A DNA stretch of 64,000 nucleotides from Alphaproteobacteria bacterium (GTDB lineage: Bacteria; Pseudomonadota; Alphaproteobacteria; Micropepsales; Micropepsaceae): the NCBI GenBank assembly GCA_947467345.1, contig CANIHD010000009.1, positions 48,816 through 112,815 of the forward strand, read 5' to 3'. Made by a program: the position numbers and the translations under genes. The notes beneath the pieces are model-generated. The model was given only the letters and a program-made list of their open reading frames with translations. It did no database searches and was not told the DNA's origin. Below, piece after piece: positions 54,290 through 63,750 of this stretch (the first letter of the stretch is position 1; every line of letters begins with the position of its first letter).

Positions 54290-55145
54290 TGCAAGATTCC
54301 GGCGCGAGGTGCGGCAGCAATCCATCGCGGTGTTGCCGCCACCGAGCACGATGACGCGGCGGCCGATTTTGGTGGTGTGTCCGAAGGAGACGCTGGAAAG
54401 CCAGTCGATGCCGATATGGATATTGGCGCCGGCTTCCTTTCGGCCGGGAATTTCCAGCTCGCGTCCGCGCGGCGCGCCGCAGCCGACGAAAATGGCGTCG
54501 TAATCCTCGGCAAGCAGCGCCTTCAGGCTTTTGATGCCGTCGCCGAGGCGGAGTTCTGGTTCAAGGCCGAGAATATATCCGACCTCTTCGTCCAGCACGG
54601 TTTCCGGCAGACGGAATTTCGGGATCTGCGTCCGCATCATGCCGCCGGCGGATGTATCGATGTCGTAGATCACGACGTGATAGCCAAGCGGCAGAAGATC
54701 GCGCGCGACGGTGAGCGATGCAGGACCAGCGCCAATCAGCGCGATACGCTTGCCGTTCTTCTCCGCCGGGGGGGCGCGGCAGTCGTGCCTGAATGTCGTC
54801 TTTGTTATCGGCGGCAACGCGCTTCAAACGGCAGATGGCGACAGGCTGCGGCGTCTGCGCGATTTCCTCGACGCGAACGCGGCGGCAGGCCGGTTCGCAC
54901 GGCCGATCGCATGTGCGGCCCAGAACTCCTGGAAAGACGTTCGAATGCCAATTGACCATATAGGCGTCGCTGTAACGACCCGCCGCGATGAGACGGATAT
55001 ATTCAGGCACCGGCGTATGCGCCGGGCAGGCCCATTGGCAATCGACGACTTTATGGAAGTAATCCGGATTCTTAATGTCGGTGGGCCGCAGGCCGGAAAT
55101 TGAGCGCACCTCGTCGGTGTGCTCACTGGTCGTAAGTGTGCTCAT
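54290..55145 (-). pseudogene. GltD-like FAD/NAD(P) oxidoreductase, frameshifted and truncated
   Basis: The N-terminus (ATG 55145) shows the Cys-rich Fe-S domain of glutamate-synthase small-subunit-like proteins: DCQWACPAHTPVPEYI (about 36) and GRTCDRPCEPACRR (about 77). In a run of seven C on the coding strand (plus-strand G 54768-54774) the frame shifts; six C would join RLPRPP to AEKNGKRIALIGAGPASLT, the FAD-binding GxGxxG. It goes on through GGMMRTQIPKFRLP and VIVLGGGNTAMDCCRTS, then the match stops near 54300. About 285 of some 500-650 family residues remain. A dead gene fragment; original role electron transfer from NADPH to an unknown partner. Confidence 0.85.
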
Positions 55146-55415
55146 ATGTCTGACCGTGTCTCCACCGAAGCAATGCCTATGCTTACGCTGCCGCCTAACG
55201 AGGCCGGTGTAACGAAGTCGATGTATGATGCGCTGCTACTAACCCCCGGACTGTTTTCTTAGACGACCACCACTTCGGCAACCGAACGCGGCCCTGAAGC
55301 GCTAGCTTGTTGTGCGCTCAGTATAGCGGCAAACCCCGCGAAAACCACGGGGCCGTATCATGTCTTTTTTCTAAGATGTATAAGTGTGTGCCAGTGTGCG
55401 CTGCAATATCAGCGG

Positions 55416-56456
55416 TCAGGCGCCGCGATAGTCGTGCCAGGCGCCTTCGGCATCGCGAAGCCGTGAGGCTTCATCGATATCGGCCTCGCGCAGCCGCGCT
55501 TTGGCATAACCGCCGGGGATGTCGACAACGTAATCCGGCTGACACAATCCCGAGCCGCGCGCGTGCAATTCGCGCATCAACGCCTGGCCCGTGGCAATGG
55601 GAACGCGGAATTCCTCGGTGCCCGGCGCGGGGTCGAGGTGGTGGAAATAGTAAGGCTTGATGCGTGTCTCAACCAGCGCGCGCATTAAGGCTTCCAGCGT
55701 TTCGATATTATCGTTGACGCCGCGCAGAAGCACGCTCTGGCTAAGCATGGGAATGCCGGCTTCGATGAGGCGCGCACAGGCGCGGCGCGCATCATCGGAA
55801 AGTTCGCGCGGATGATTGGCGTGCAACACGACATAATTGGTTTTGCCGGTGCTCTTCATCACGCGCACAAGTTCATCGCTGATAGCAGCCGGATCGACCA
55901 CCGGCACGCGGGTATGCCAACGTAAAATTTTCACATGCGAGAATTCTGCAAGTCGCGCGAGTGTGCGGTTAAGGCGCTTCGGCGATAGAACAAGCGGATC
56001 GCCGCCGGTGAGAATGACCTCCCAGATTTCGGAATGCGCGGCGATGTAGTTCAGCGCGGCGTCAATATTTTCAGCGCTCAGCGCATCGCTTTTGCCAGGT
56101 CCTACGGATTCGCGGCGAAAGCAGAAGCGGCAATAGACTGGGCAGAGATGCGTGATTTTAAAAAGCACGCGGTCGGGATAGCGATGCACAATGCCCGGCA
56201 CAGGGCTGTGACGTTCGTCGCCGATAGGATCGGCGCGCTCATGGGGGAGAGTGCGCAGCTCCGCGATGTTCGGCACGAATTGCCGCGCAATGGGATCGTT
56301 ACTGTTTTGCGGATCGATCAAATCCGCGACCGTCGGCGTTATGGCGATGGCGTAGCGTTCGGCCACGTTCCCAAGGGGCGCGACATCCGACGCAGCAATC
56401 AATCCGGATTCGGCCAGATCGGCGGGCGTGCGCAACGTTTTGCGGGGAAGCAGCAT
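55416..56456 (-). CDS. epmB: EF-P-(R)-beta-lysine isomerase EpmB (lysine 2,3-aminomutase family)
   Basis: The 346-aa radical SAM protein has the cluster motif CPVYCRFCFRRESVG (about 108, CxxxCxxC) and the aminomutase segments ILTGGDPLVLSPKRL (about 148), RWHTRVPVVDP and DNIETLEALMRALV, with PLP-Lys region near DIPGGYAKARL (about 312). EpmB turns lysine into (R)-beta-lysine, which EpmA attaches to EF-P. Its start is 11 nt downstream of the epmA stop on the same strand, so the two are co-transcribed. Length is normal for EpmB-type, shorter than catabolic KamA. Confidence 0.92.
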   Translation of the reverse strand: MLLPRKTLRTPADLAESGLIAASDVAPLGNVAERYAIAITPTVADLIDPQNSNDPIARQFVPNIAELRTLPHERADPIGDERHSPVPGIVHRYPDRVLFKITHLCPVYCRFCFRRESVGPGKSDALSAENIDAALNYIAAHSEIWEVILTGGDPLVLSPKRLNRTLARLAEFSHVKILRWHTRVPVVDPAAISDELVRVMKSTGKTNYVVLHANHPRELSDDARRACARLIEAGIPMLSQSVLLRGVNDNIETLEALMRALVETRIKPYYFHHLDPAPGTEEFRVPIATGQALMRELHARGSGLCQPDYVVDIPGGYAKARLREADIDEASRLRDAEGAWHDYRGA

Positions 56457-56467
56457 AAGCGCGATAA

Positions 56468-57517
56468 TTACCTATCCGTGGCCGGCGTCCAAATCACCTG
56501 ATCGATGCGTTCCGCGCCGGTCGCCAGCATAACCAGTCGGTCAAAGCCGAGCGCAACGCCGCTGGCTTGCGGCATGATGGCGAGCGCTGCAAGAAAATCT
56601 TCGTCGATGGGGTACGTGTGGCCGTAGACGCGCTCTTTTTCGCGCATTTCATCTTGGAAGCGCTGGCGCTGTTCGCTCGCATCAGTTAATTCGCCGAACC
56701 CGTTGGCGATCTCGACACCGCAGACATACAGCTCGAAACGTTCGGCCACGCGGGTATCATGGGCCGCAGCCCGCGCCAGGGCCGCCTCCACACGCGGGTA
56801 TTCGTCCAGAATGGTGGGCGCGCCAATTCCCAATTGCGGTTCCACGCGCTCGGTCAGCACGCGGCTGAACATATCCGACCAGCTATCATCATCCGCGATC
56901 TTCACCTCGGCGCGCATGCTCTCGGCGGCAAGAGCGTCGCGATCGGCGCCGCCCTCCGCTGTCAGTGTTGCCAATAGATCGATGCCGGCAAAACGCCGGA
57001 AGGCCTCGGCGACAGAGATGCGCTCAGCCGGCGCATGTGGATCGCAAACGCGCCCGCGAAAACGAAACATCGTGTTGCCGGCGATGCCGGCCGCATGCCG
57101 CACCAGACGCAGCGTGTCGTCGATGACAACGCTGTAGGGCTCGTCGGCGCGGTACCATTCCAGCATGGTGAACTCGCTAGCGTGCAGTGGCCCGCGTTCA
57201 CGATTGCGGTAGACTGGCCCGAGGAAAAAGATTTTCCGCTCGCCTGCCGCCAAAAGTTTCTTGCAGGCGAATTCCGGTGATGTGTGCAAATACAGCGGCG
57301 CGCTGGTTCCGTCGGTGCCGATCCGCTCGGTGGCGAAGGCGTGCAGATGGGCCTCATTGCCGGGCGAGACCTGCAAGGCCCCGCATTCCACCTCGAGAAA
57401 TCCCCCCTCAGTGAAATCCTGGCGAAAGGCGTCGCGGATGCGGCCACGCGCCAAGAGAAACGACCGGCGGTCGGCATGGACATGGGGCGCCCACCAGGGG
57501 GATTTTCCGGCGGTCAT
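56468..57517 (-). CDS. epmA: EF-P-lysine ligase EpmA (GenX/PoxA)
   Basis: The 349-aa protein is a class II lysyl-tRNA-synthetase paralogue without the anticodon domain. Motif 2 region is GPVYRNRERGPLHASEFTMLEWY (about 128-150), motif 3 is GVALGFDRLVML (about 322), and YLHTSPEFACKKLL (about 102) precedes motif 2. EpmA joins beta-lysine to Lys34 of EF-P in the cytoplasm. The ATG at 57517 is chosen over open frame further upstream. The gene faces efp, which starts 93 nt away on the other strand, so all partners lie together. Confidence 0.93.
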   Translation of the reverse strand: MTAGKSPWWAPHVHADRRSFLLARGRIRDAFRQDFTEGGFLEVECGALQVSPGNEAHLHAFATERIGTDGTSAPLYLHTSPEFACKKLLAAGERKIFFLGPVYRNRERGPLHASEFTMLEWYRADEPYSVVIDDTLRLVRHAAGIAGNTMFRFRGRVCDPHAPAERISVAEAFRRFAGIDLLATLTAEGGADRDALAAESMRAEVKIADDDSWSDMFSRVLTERVEPQLGIGAPTILDEYPRVEAALARAAAHDTRVAERFELYVCGVEIANGFGELTDASEQRQRFQDEMREKERVYGHTYPIDEDFLAALAIMPQASGVALGFDRLVMLATGAERIDQVIWTPATDR

Positions 57518-57610
57518 AGAAGCCCCCGCGCGCCGCGCATGGCACCTTGGCCATAGGGGCGGCACCTGCTATGACGCCGCCGGTTTCCCACAACAATCGA
57601 GAGGCATAGC

Positions 57611-58180
57611 GTGGTTTCTGTTATCGCCAGCAGTGTTCGCAAGGGCAACGTTCTCGAGCAGGACGGCAAACTCTATGTCGTCATACGCGCTGAAAACATT
57701 CATCCCGGCAAGGGCACGCCTGTCACGCATCTCGAAATGCGCCGGATTTCAGACGGCGTGAAGGTGAACAACCGTTTCAAGACGACGGAGTCGGTGGAAA
57801 AGGCCTTCATCGACCAGGCCACCTACAATTATCTCTATCAGGACGGCGAGCAGTATATTTTCATGGATCCGAACAATTTCGAGCAGATTCCGGTGTCCGG
57901 CGATGTGCTTGGCGACTACGCCCCCTATCTAACGGAAAACATGGAAGTTTCGCTTAGCCAGTATAACGGCGTGCCGATTTCGATCGAGCTGCCGGCGCGC
58001 GTGGTGCTGGAAATCGTGGAAACCGAGCCCGTCGTAAAGGGCCAAACGGCCTCCTCGTCGTTCAAGCCTGCCGTGCTGTCGAACGGCGTGCGCACCATGG
58101 TGCCGCCCCATATCGCGGTCGGAACGCGCGTTGTGGTGCAGACCGAAGACGGCGCCTATCTCGAGCGTTCGAAGGAATAG
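57611..58180 (+). CDS. efp: Elongation factor P
   Basis: The 189-aa protein has the three EF-P domains (KOW-like about 5-65, OB about 68-128, C-terminal OB about 132-188). The modified loop reads HPGKGTPV with Lys exactly at residue 34, the site beta-lysylated by EpmA/EpmB; the presence of both enzyme genes fits. EF-P rescues ribosomes stalled at Pro stretches. The start is GTG at 57611, required to place Lys at 34. It ends with TAG at the normal length, which shows TAG is a working stop codon here. Confidence 0.95.
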   Translation: MVSVIASSVRKGNVLEQDGKLYVVIRAENIHPGKGTPVTHLEMRRISDGVKVNNRFKTTESVEKAFIDQATYNYLYQDGEQYIFMDPNNFEQIPVSGDVLGDYAPYLTENMEVSLSQYNGVPISIELPARVVLEIVETEPVVKGQTASSSFKPAVLSNGVRTMVPPHIAVGTRVVVQTEDGAYLERSKE

Positions 58181-58299
58181 GCACGCTCCTTACGCGGGGG
58201 GCGGTCAATGAAAATCCCGGCTCATTTTGGGCATACGCGGCGTTTCCGGTGCGCCGTCGCGTTTGTCATGGCGTGCGATGCGCTAACGCTGCCGCCGCT

Positions 58300-59136
58300 A
58301 TGAACTATCGACACGCCTATCACGCTGGGAATTTCGCCGATGTGCTGAAGCACGCGGCGCTTGTTTCCGTTCTGAATCATTTGCGCAGGAAACCATCGCC
58401 CTTCGCAGTGATCGACACGCATGCGGGGCGCGGGCTTTACGATTTATCGGGCGTCGAAGCGGGCAAGACCAATGAAGCGCAAGACGGAATTTTGAAATTG
58501 CGCGAGGCGCCCGCGCTGCCCGAATCTATAGCCGCCTATGTCGAAACGGTGAGCGCATTTGGCGAGATGAATTATCCCGGCTCGCCGCTGATCGCAGCGC
58601 GCGCTTTGCGCGAAAAAGACCGCTTGGTCGCCGTCGAGAAACACGAAGAGGAATTTCTTGCGCTGCGCGCGGCGCTCGCTCCCCACGCCGGTGCACGCGC
58701 CGTCAAAGGCGACGGCTATCGCGAGCTTGCGAAATTGCTGCCGCCGCCGGAGCGGCGTGGACTCGTTCTCATCGATCCGCCTTTCGAAGAAGACGACGAA
58801 TTGGAAAACGCGGTGCAGGCTTTGATCGCTGCGCATCGGCGCTTTGCCACGGGTATCTATCTTTTCTGGTATCCCGCAAAAGACCGCGCCGGAATCACGC
58901 GTGCGGTCGGTGAAATGTTGCATGCCAATATCGCCGAGCTTTTGCGCATCGAACTCGATATCGGTGCGGACGAAGATGTCGAACGCGAGCCCTTAACCGC
59001 CACCGGTCTTCTCGTGGTCAATCCGCCTTACGGCTTTGCCGCCGCCATGCGCGAGACCGTGGATTTTCTTGGGCTACATCTCGCGAGAGGCGAGGGGGCG
59101 GGCGGTTTTGTCGATGTGCTGGCGGGCGAAGGCTAA
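58300..59136 (+). CDS. rlmJ: 23S rRNA (adenine2030-N6)-methyltransferase RlmJ
   Basis: The 278-aa protein begins MNYRHAYHAGNFADVLKHA, the hallmark of RlmJ, so the ATG at 58300 is preferred to an open frame further upstream. SAM-binding VIDTHAGRGLYDL lies near residue 35 and the catalytic DPPF motif in LVLIDPPFEEDDE near 165. It methylates A2030 of 23S rRNA. It stands alone on the plus strand after efp, with a 119-nt gap. Confidence 0.93.
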   Translation: MNYRHAYHAGNFADVLKHAALVSVLNHLRRKPSPFAVIDTHAGRGLYDLSGVEAGKTNEAQDGILKLREAPALPESIAAYVETVSAFGEMNYPGSPLIAARALREKDRLVAVEKHEEEFLALRAALAPHAGARAVKGDGYRELAKLLPPPERRGLVLIDPPFEEDDELENAVQALIAAHRRFATGIYLFWYPAKDRAGITRAVGEMLHANIAELLRIELDIGADEDVEREPLTATGLLVVNPPYGFAAAMRETVDFLGLHLARGEGAGGFVDVLAGEG

Positions 59137-59202
59137 ATCCCTCTTCACGCGACAGCGCCCGGCATCGCGGGTAAGATAGCCGGGAGCAGGAAAGAAAAGC
59201 CT

Positions 59203-59586
59203 ATGCGTGATTTCGTGAAAATCTTTGCAGTGATTCTCGCCACATGCGGCCTGACCATGCCCGGACTGCCTGCCGCGGCCGCCATACCGGATGCTCCGCT
59301 CGGCGCCTGGCGCACCACCAATGATTGCTTCCTTGCGGCCTTCATACTCTCCGAGGGCGGCCGCACGCTGGCTGCCTATATGTCCGGAGAGAAGGACGAC
59401 AAGGCGGCCTGGGCCTGGGACGGAGCCACGCTGAGCATCTTTTCCCCGACCTTCGACAAGGACAGCTTTATGGGCCGGCTCGCGGGTGAGCATCTGGAAG
59501 TCGACTATGTCTGGCACGATCTGGACAAGGACGAGCTTCACAAACAGGCCTGCGCCTTCGAGCGCTTCTCGCCCTTCGGGCTTTAG
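59203..59586 (+). CDS. Small exported protein of unknown function
   Basis: The 127-aa protein has a signal peptide (1-26, cleaved after AAA) and a mature domain with two Cys (TTNDCFLAAFIL and KQACAFERF) that could form a disulfide. Hydrophobic and charged strands alternate (AWAWDGATLSIFSPTF, EHLEVDYVWHDLD), suggesting a small beta-domain. I recognise no family. It ends with TAG, 138 nt before the tRNA gene. Native start at ATG 59203 behind AGGAAAG is convincing. Confidence 0.75.
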   Translation: MRDFVKIFAVILATCGLTMPGLPAAAAIPDAPLGAWRTTNDCFLAAFILSEGGRTLAAYMSGEKDDKAAWAWDGATLSIFSPTFDKDSFMGRLAGEHLEVDYVWHDLDKDELHKQACAFERFSPFGL

Positions 59587-59724
59587 GCCGGATTCCCGCG
59601 CGCCACACGCGAAATTTGGCCCTGGCTGCGGTGATTCAGGGCTCAATTTTGGGTTCATTCTTGGCTTTAGTCAGCTTTCCGCCTTGCGATCCGTAGGACC
59701 CCGCCTATATGGTCCCGCCGCTGC

Positions 59725-59814
59725 GGACAGGTGGCAGAGCGGTTCAACGCACCGCACTCGAAATGCGGCATACGGGCAACCGTATCGGGGGTTCGAATCC
59801 CTCCCTGTCCGCCA
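59725..59814 (+). tRNA. tRNA-Ser (anticodon CGA)
   Basis: The acceptor stem GGACAGG pairs with CCTGTCC, followed by G and an encoded CCA. Anticodon stem CCGCA/TGCGG encloses loop CTCGAAA with anticodon CGA at 59759-59761. A long variable arm (ATACGGGCAACCGTATC region) is typical of tRNA-Ser, and the T-loop GTTCGAATC is present. It reads UCG. It lies at the border to the accessory region and is a likely integration site. Confidence 0.95.
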
Positions 59815-60004
59815 ATAAACATAGCAACTAATTGATTTATAAAGGCTATTTTACAACGTCATCAAAAGCCTACCCAAGAGCATGCCCAAAAATCCTTGCT
59901 CTAAAGAGCTACCGTAGGCAACTCGCTTAGCCTCAGGTCTCCCCTCCACAGCGTGACCGAGTGCCAATGACATTCGCGAGGGCGTCGTCTTAAAGCCTCC
60001 TTCC

Positions 60005-60240
60005 AAAATCCCGCCGCTACCGACCCCCACCCACCGGGTACCCCCCTTTTTCTGAAATGGTACCTAAGCAGCCCCTGCTTACTAATCTGCGCAGCCGATC
60101 CGCGCCGGTGGCAACCCGGCCCCTACAAAATCCCGCCACGTCGGACCCCACCTCCCCGGCACCCCTCTATTTCCATTGATGGTACCTACGCAGCCCCTAC
60201 CTACGAATTTGCTCAGTCGATCTGCGTTTGTGACAATGAC
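60005..60240. repeat. Tandem imperfect 121-bp repeat beyond the tRNA gene
   Basis: Two units begin at 60005 and 60127 with AAAATCCCGCC and share ATGGTACCTA(A/C)GCAGCCCCT and later blocks; by eye about 70-75 percent identical with small gaps. They lie in the gene-poor stretch 59815-60235 between tRNA-Ser and the exonuclease gene. In the rest of the stretch (59815-60004) I see no clear gene. The second unit overlaps possible upstream starts of the exonuclease gene. Confidence 0.75.
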
Positions 60241-61165
60241 CGGCGACGCAAAGAAACCAGCCATGCCCCAACTGACACCCAGAGAGCTTTCGTCAATGGC
60301 GGAGGCCCTAGAGAGCAGTGGCGATTACCGGGTCCTGCGCCGCATCGTGCCCCGGGCAGTATGCGTCCCGGTTGCACCGGATCAGCCGACCAAGATTGGC
60401 CTCCTCATCGACTTCGAGACGACCGGGCTCGATACAGGGACGGCGGAGATCATCGAGATTGGCATGGTGAAGTTCGCCTACCGTGCCGACGGCAGAATCT
60501 CCCACGTGATTGAACGCTTCGGGGCGTTGAACGAGCCGAGCGAACCGATACCAGACGAAATCACTGCACTGACCCACATAACGAACGAGATGGTTGCAGG
60601 GCAGCGTATAGATTCTGCTGCTGTGTCGGCGTTCGTGTCCGACGCTAATATCGTTATCGCCCACAACGCGGGCTTTGATCGCAAGTTTGCAGAACGCTAT
60701 TGGCCTGAGTTCGAACACAAGCCGTGGGCCTGCTCCGTGACGGAGATCAACTGGCGAGCACATGGGTTCGAGGGATCGAGGCTTTCGTATCTGCTAGTTG
60801 GGGCGGGTTTCTTCCATGATGCGCACCGCGCGGTTGATGACTGCAACGCCCTGCTGGAAATCCTCGACAGGCCGCTTGGAGATACGGGAAGCACGGGGCT
60901 CGCGGTCTTGCTCGACAGCGCCCGGCGAAACACGGTCCGCATATGGGCCGAAAGCGCCCCCTACGACTTGAAGGACGCTCTGAAGAAGCGTGGCTACCGC
61001 TGGAATGACGGCTCCGATGCACGACCAAGATCGTGGTACATCGACGTGGACGAAGACAAGGTGGATGAGGAAATCGCGTTCCTACGGGCGGAGATATACC
61101 GCCGGAATGTGACGCCGCACATGCAGAGGATTAATGCGCTGACGCGGTACTCGGGTAGGGTCTGA
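60236..61165 (+). CDS. DnaQ-like 3'-5' exonuclease domain protein
   Basis: The protein (309 aa from ATG 60236; an in-frame ATG at 60179 lies inside the repeat) has the DEDD exonuclease motifs: ExoI LIDFETTGLD (about 64), ExoII IAHNAGFDRKFAE (about 140) and ExoIII HDAHRAVDDCNALLEIL (about 199, DEDDh type). A C-terminal region (about 230-309, WIDV-like SWYIDVDEDKVDEE) is not part of DnaQ epsilon and may bind DNA or a partner. It could be a repair or defence exonuclease of the island. No polymerase gene is beside it. Start uncertain; there is no clear ribosome site. Confidence 0.82.
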   Translation: MTGDAKKPAMPQLTPRELSSMAEALESSGDYRVLRRIVPRAVCVPVAPDQPTKIGLLIDFETTGLDTGTAEIIEIGMVKFAYRADGRISHVIERFGALNEPSEPIPDEITALTHITNEMVAGQRIDSAAVSAFVSDANIVIAHNAGFDRKFAERYWPEFEHKPWACSVTEINWRAHGFEGSRLSYLLVGAGFFHDAHRAVDDCNALLEILDRPLGDTGSTGLAVLLDSARRNTVRIWAESAPYDLKDALKKRGYRWNDGSDARPRSWYIDVDEDKVDEEIAFLRAEIYRRNVTPHMQRINALTRYSGRV

Positions 61166-61353
61166 TCGTACGGAATATTTGAGCTTATAGACTCGAAGAA
61201 CGCCGCATCGAATCCGTCGAAGCAATCTACCGTTACGTCTTCGCCTTGCGACGGCGGCTCAGCGCGCCAAGTGCGAAGCTAGCCAGTCCTCTCTGGCGGC
61301 TCTATTCTTTCGCCACGGTGGCCGGATCGACCGGCCATCTGGGGAATGTCGGT

Positions 61354-63750
61354 TTAGCTCTTCCGCGCATCCCAAACGAAACCCAGTTCATTCAGACGGC
61401 TGCGGCGGTCTTCGCTTAACTTGGCTTGTGTCACTCGCTGATAGCTAACCCACATACCCAGCCGATACCTATCTTCGGTGATGTAACGGGACGGAACCAT
61501 GCAGTTGCCCTCGCGGGCTTTGTATTGCTTGAGAGCGCTGTATCCCGTCTCCCATTGCTCGGTCAGCGCATCCCAAACGAAACCCAGTTCATTCAGACGG
61601 CTGCGGCGGTCTTCGCTTAACTCGGCTTGTGTCACTCGCTGATTGTGAACCCACCCACCCAGCCGATACCTATCTTCGGTGATGTAAGTAGACGGAACCA
61701 TGCAGTTGCCCTCGCGGGCTTTGTATTTCACCAGCTGTCCATACATTTCATACCAACTGGTTCCGAGACGATCCGAGATTGCTACGCTGATACTCTGAAC
61801 AAGCTCATCATACCCAACGACCGGACCGATAAACTCAACCCTCTCTAAAAGCCGCCTCGGATTGAATACCTCGCCTTCGCCTTTACGCCGCTTTAGTTCC
61901 CGAATGATATCGACAAGCTCTTCGTCGTGTTCCTGAAGCGCGTTCAGAACATCGGCAATGGCATCGAACTTTTCGGTCTTGATTGCGTCGTCGAGACTTT
62001 CGCCATCCATTCCAGAGAATAAAGGCACCAACACATAGCCAACCGTCTTTGTCGTCGCCCCACGTGGCTTACGCATCGCACGACCGACAGCCTGCGCGAT
62101 ATCAACTCTGCTTTGTCGTGGATCAATAAAGGCGACCATATCAACTGCAGGAATATTGACGCCTTCGGTTAAGCAGCGAGCGTTTGTGATTAGGCCTTTA
62201 TCTGAAGTCGCAAACGCACTGATAAGCTGGCCACGCTCACGACTATTCTGAGAGCCGTTAACGTGGCGAACATCGTAATCAGTCAGGTAATGCCCGATAC
62301 CACGTGGTTCACACGTCGCAAATTCTTTAGCTAAATTGACGCGGCTATGGAACGTGATGATTTTCTTCGCATCGACTTTCTTTGCTCCCTGATTTAACGC
62401 GATAAGGTTCGCAACCCATCGCGCTTCGATCTTATCCCCCTCAACAAGCGTGATCCCATTCGTGCGGGTGAAGTCATCGACCATCTCTTTGTCGATGAGG
62501 GATATGATGACCTTGTAAGCGCAGATGATGCCTTTTGTAGCCGCAGCGGCGAATGACAGAGTGTGCGCCCGAGGACCATAAACGTTCACATCATCCATCG
62601 ACTGAACGCGGAATTCGCCTTCTCTGTCGCGGCTGCGAATATCGATATGTCTCGGCGTGGCTGTAAGAAACAGTCGTTTCTTTATGCGAACTTTCTCATC
62701 TGACAGTGCATAGCTAAATATCGTCTCTCCGCGACCAGCCGTCTTATGGGCTTCATCAAATATGCCAAGATCGAATGGGGCTAAACCTTTCGAACCCTCA
62801 GCAACCACTTCTGTCGAATGATATGTCGAAAAGATGACCTTGATATCGTCGGTTTGCCGCTCAAGGAACTGACGCACGATTGACGGATCGGTGTCGACGC
62901 GAAAGCCGACTTCGCTCTTATCAATGTTTATCTCGTCATTCTTTAAGTTGACTGTTTGATCAGAGCAGACGCAGATGTAGCTGAACTTTGATCCCCAGCT
63001 GTTCTGCTCACTCCACTCTTTGAGTGTCTGCTGCAACAGCGTCAGCGATGGCAGAAGAACCAAGACTGTCTTTGGCTTTGCTTGCTCCGCAGCCCAAAGC
63101 GCCAGCAACGTCTTGCCGGTACCACACGCCATAACAACGGTCGCGCGTTCGTGCTTGCTAAACGTCGCGTCAATGTCAGCTAGCGCCTGGGTTTGGTAAG
63201 TCGGATCAGGTATCGCCCGAACGATGGGAACAGGCTTCTCTTTAAGCCACGCTTCGATCTGCTTTAGTTGCGGCTCAGAAAGCTCATTGAACATGTCTCC
63301 ACTAAACCAGCGAGTGCGAGCAGCTGCCATATCCGATAAAGTAGTGGCGTTGGTGAAGATGATGCGGTCACGTTCTTGGAACTTCTCGGTGATCCCGAGG
63401 AATGGCGCTACCTCTGCAAACGTCAGATTGTGGTTCCGACGGTATTTGACCTGATAGGCGACCTGAGTTCCGTCGTGCGTTTCATAGATCCCGTCAATGC
63501 CTGTCGCATTCGCAGGTAGGTTGTAACGCTCGCGCATATCGAGCGGAATGTTGCCGACGATCCAGTGCTTTATACGCTGCGTGATTGACTGCGTGGCGAG
63601 ATAGCCTTCGATGAAAATTTCAAAGATATCTCCGCGATCCTTCTCCTCGACAACAACGTCAACCCGCGCCTCAAAGTCAGGGAACGACTTGAGATCATCA
63701 AAGAGACCTTGTCGGATCCAATGCGCGGCTTTGGAATGAAGGGGATTCAT
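61354..63750 (-). CDS. Nuclease-helicase fusion with tandem helicase-associated domains
   Basis: The 798-aa protein has an N-terminal Mrr/PD-(D/E)xK-like nuclease (about 30-130: GIDGIYETHDG then VAYQVKYRR, D...QxK). A superfamily 2 helicase follows (about 180-600), with Walker A VVMACGTGKTLLALWA (about 205), DEAH box GIFDEAHKTAGRG, motif III LFLTATPRHID and motif VI QAVGRAMRKPRG. The C-terminus has two HA domains of about 67 residues each (YKAREGNCMVPS twice). The layout is that of restriction-like or phage-defence proteins that need no separate methylase. It lies on the island beside an IS element; its A/T-richer codons differ from the core genes. Confidence 0.88.
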   Translation of the reverse strand: MNPLHSKAAHWIRQGLFDDLKSFPDFEARVDVVVEEKDRGDIFEIFIEGYLATQSITQRIKHWIVGNIPLDMRERYNLPANATGIDGIYETHDGTQVAYQVKYRRNHNLTFAEVAPFLGITEKFQERDRIIFTNATTLSDMAAARTRWFSGDMFNELSEPQLKQIEAWLKEKPVPIVRAIPDPTYQTQALADIDATFSKHERATVVMACGTGKTLLALWAAEQAKPKTVLVLLPSLTLLQQTLKEWSEQNSWGSKFSYICVCSDQTVNLKNDEINIDKSEVGFRVDTDPSIVRQFLERQTDDIKVIFSTYHSTEVVAEGSKGLAPFDLGIFDEAHKTAGRGETIFSYALSDEKVRIKKRLFLTATPRHIDIRSRDREGEFRVQSMDDVNVYGPRAHTLSFAAAATKGIICAYKVIISLIDKEMVDDFTRTNGITLVEGDKIEARWVANLIALNQGAKKVDAKKIITFHSRVNLAKEFATCEPRGIGHYLTDYDVRHVNGSQNSRERGQLISAFATSDKGLITNARCLTEGVNIPAVDMVAFIDPRQSRVDIAQAVGRAMRKPRGATTKTVGYVLVPLFSGMDGESLDDAIKTEKFDAIADVLNALQEHDEELVDIIRELKRRKGEGEVFNPRRLLERVEFIGPVVGYDELVQSISVAISDRLGTSWYEMYGQLVKYKAREGNCMVPSTYITEDRYRLGGWVHNQRVTQAELSEDRRSRLNELGFVWDALTEQWETGYSALKQYKAREGNCMVPSRYITEDRYRLGMWVSYQRVTQAKLSEDRRSRLNELGFVWDARKS
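61365..61750. repeat. In-frame 201-bp tandem duplication coding for the HA domains
   Basis: The sequence from 61365 recurs at 61566, exactly 201 nt (67 codons) later, nearly identical for the first 170 nt or so. It encodes the two HA domains of the helicase. The low divergence points to a recent duplication. Confidence 0.88.

Noticed and set aside
60005..61750. CRISPR array, because of tandem repeats in the island
   Set aside because: There are only two units in each case, 121 and 201 bp long, without short repeats and spacers; no cas genes.
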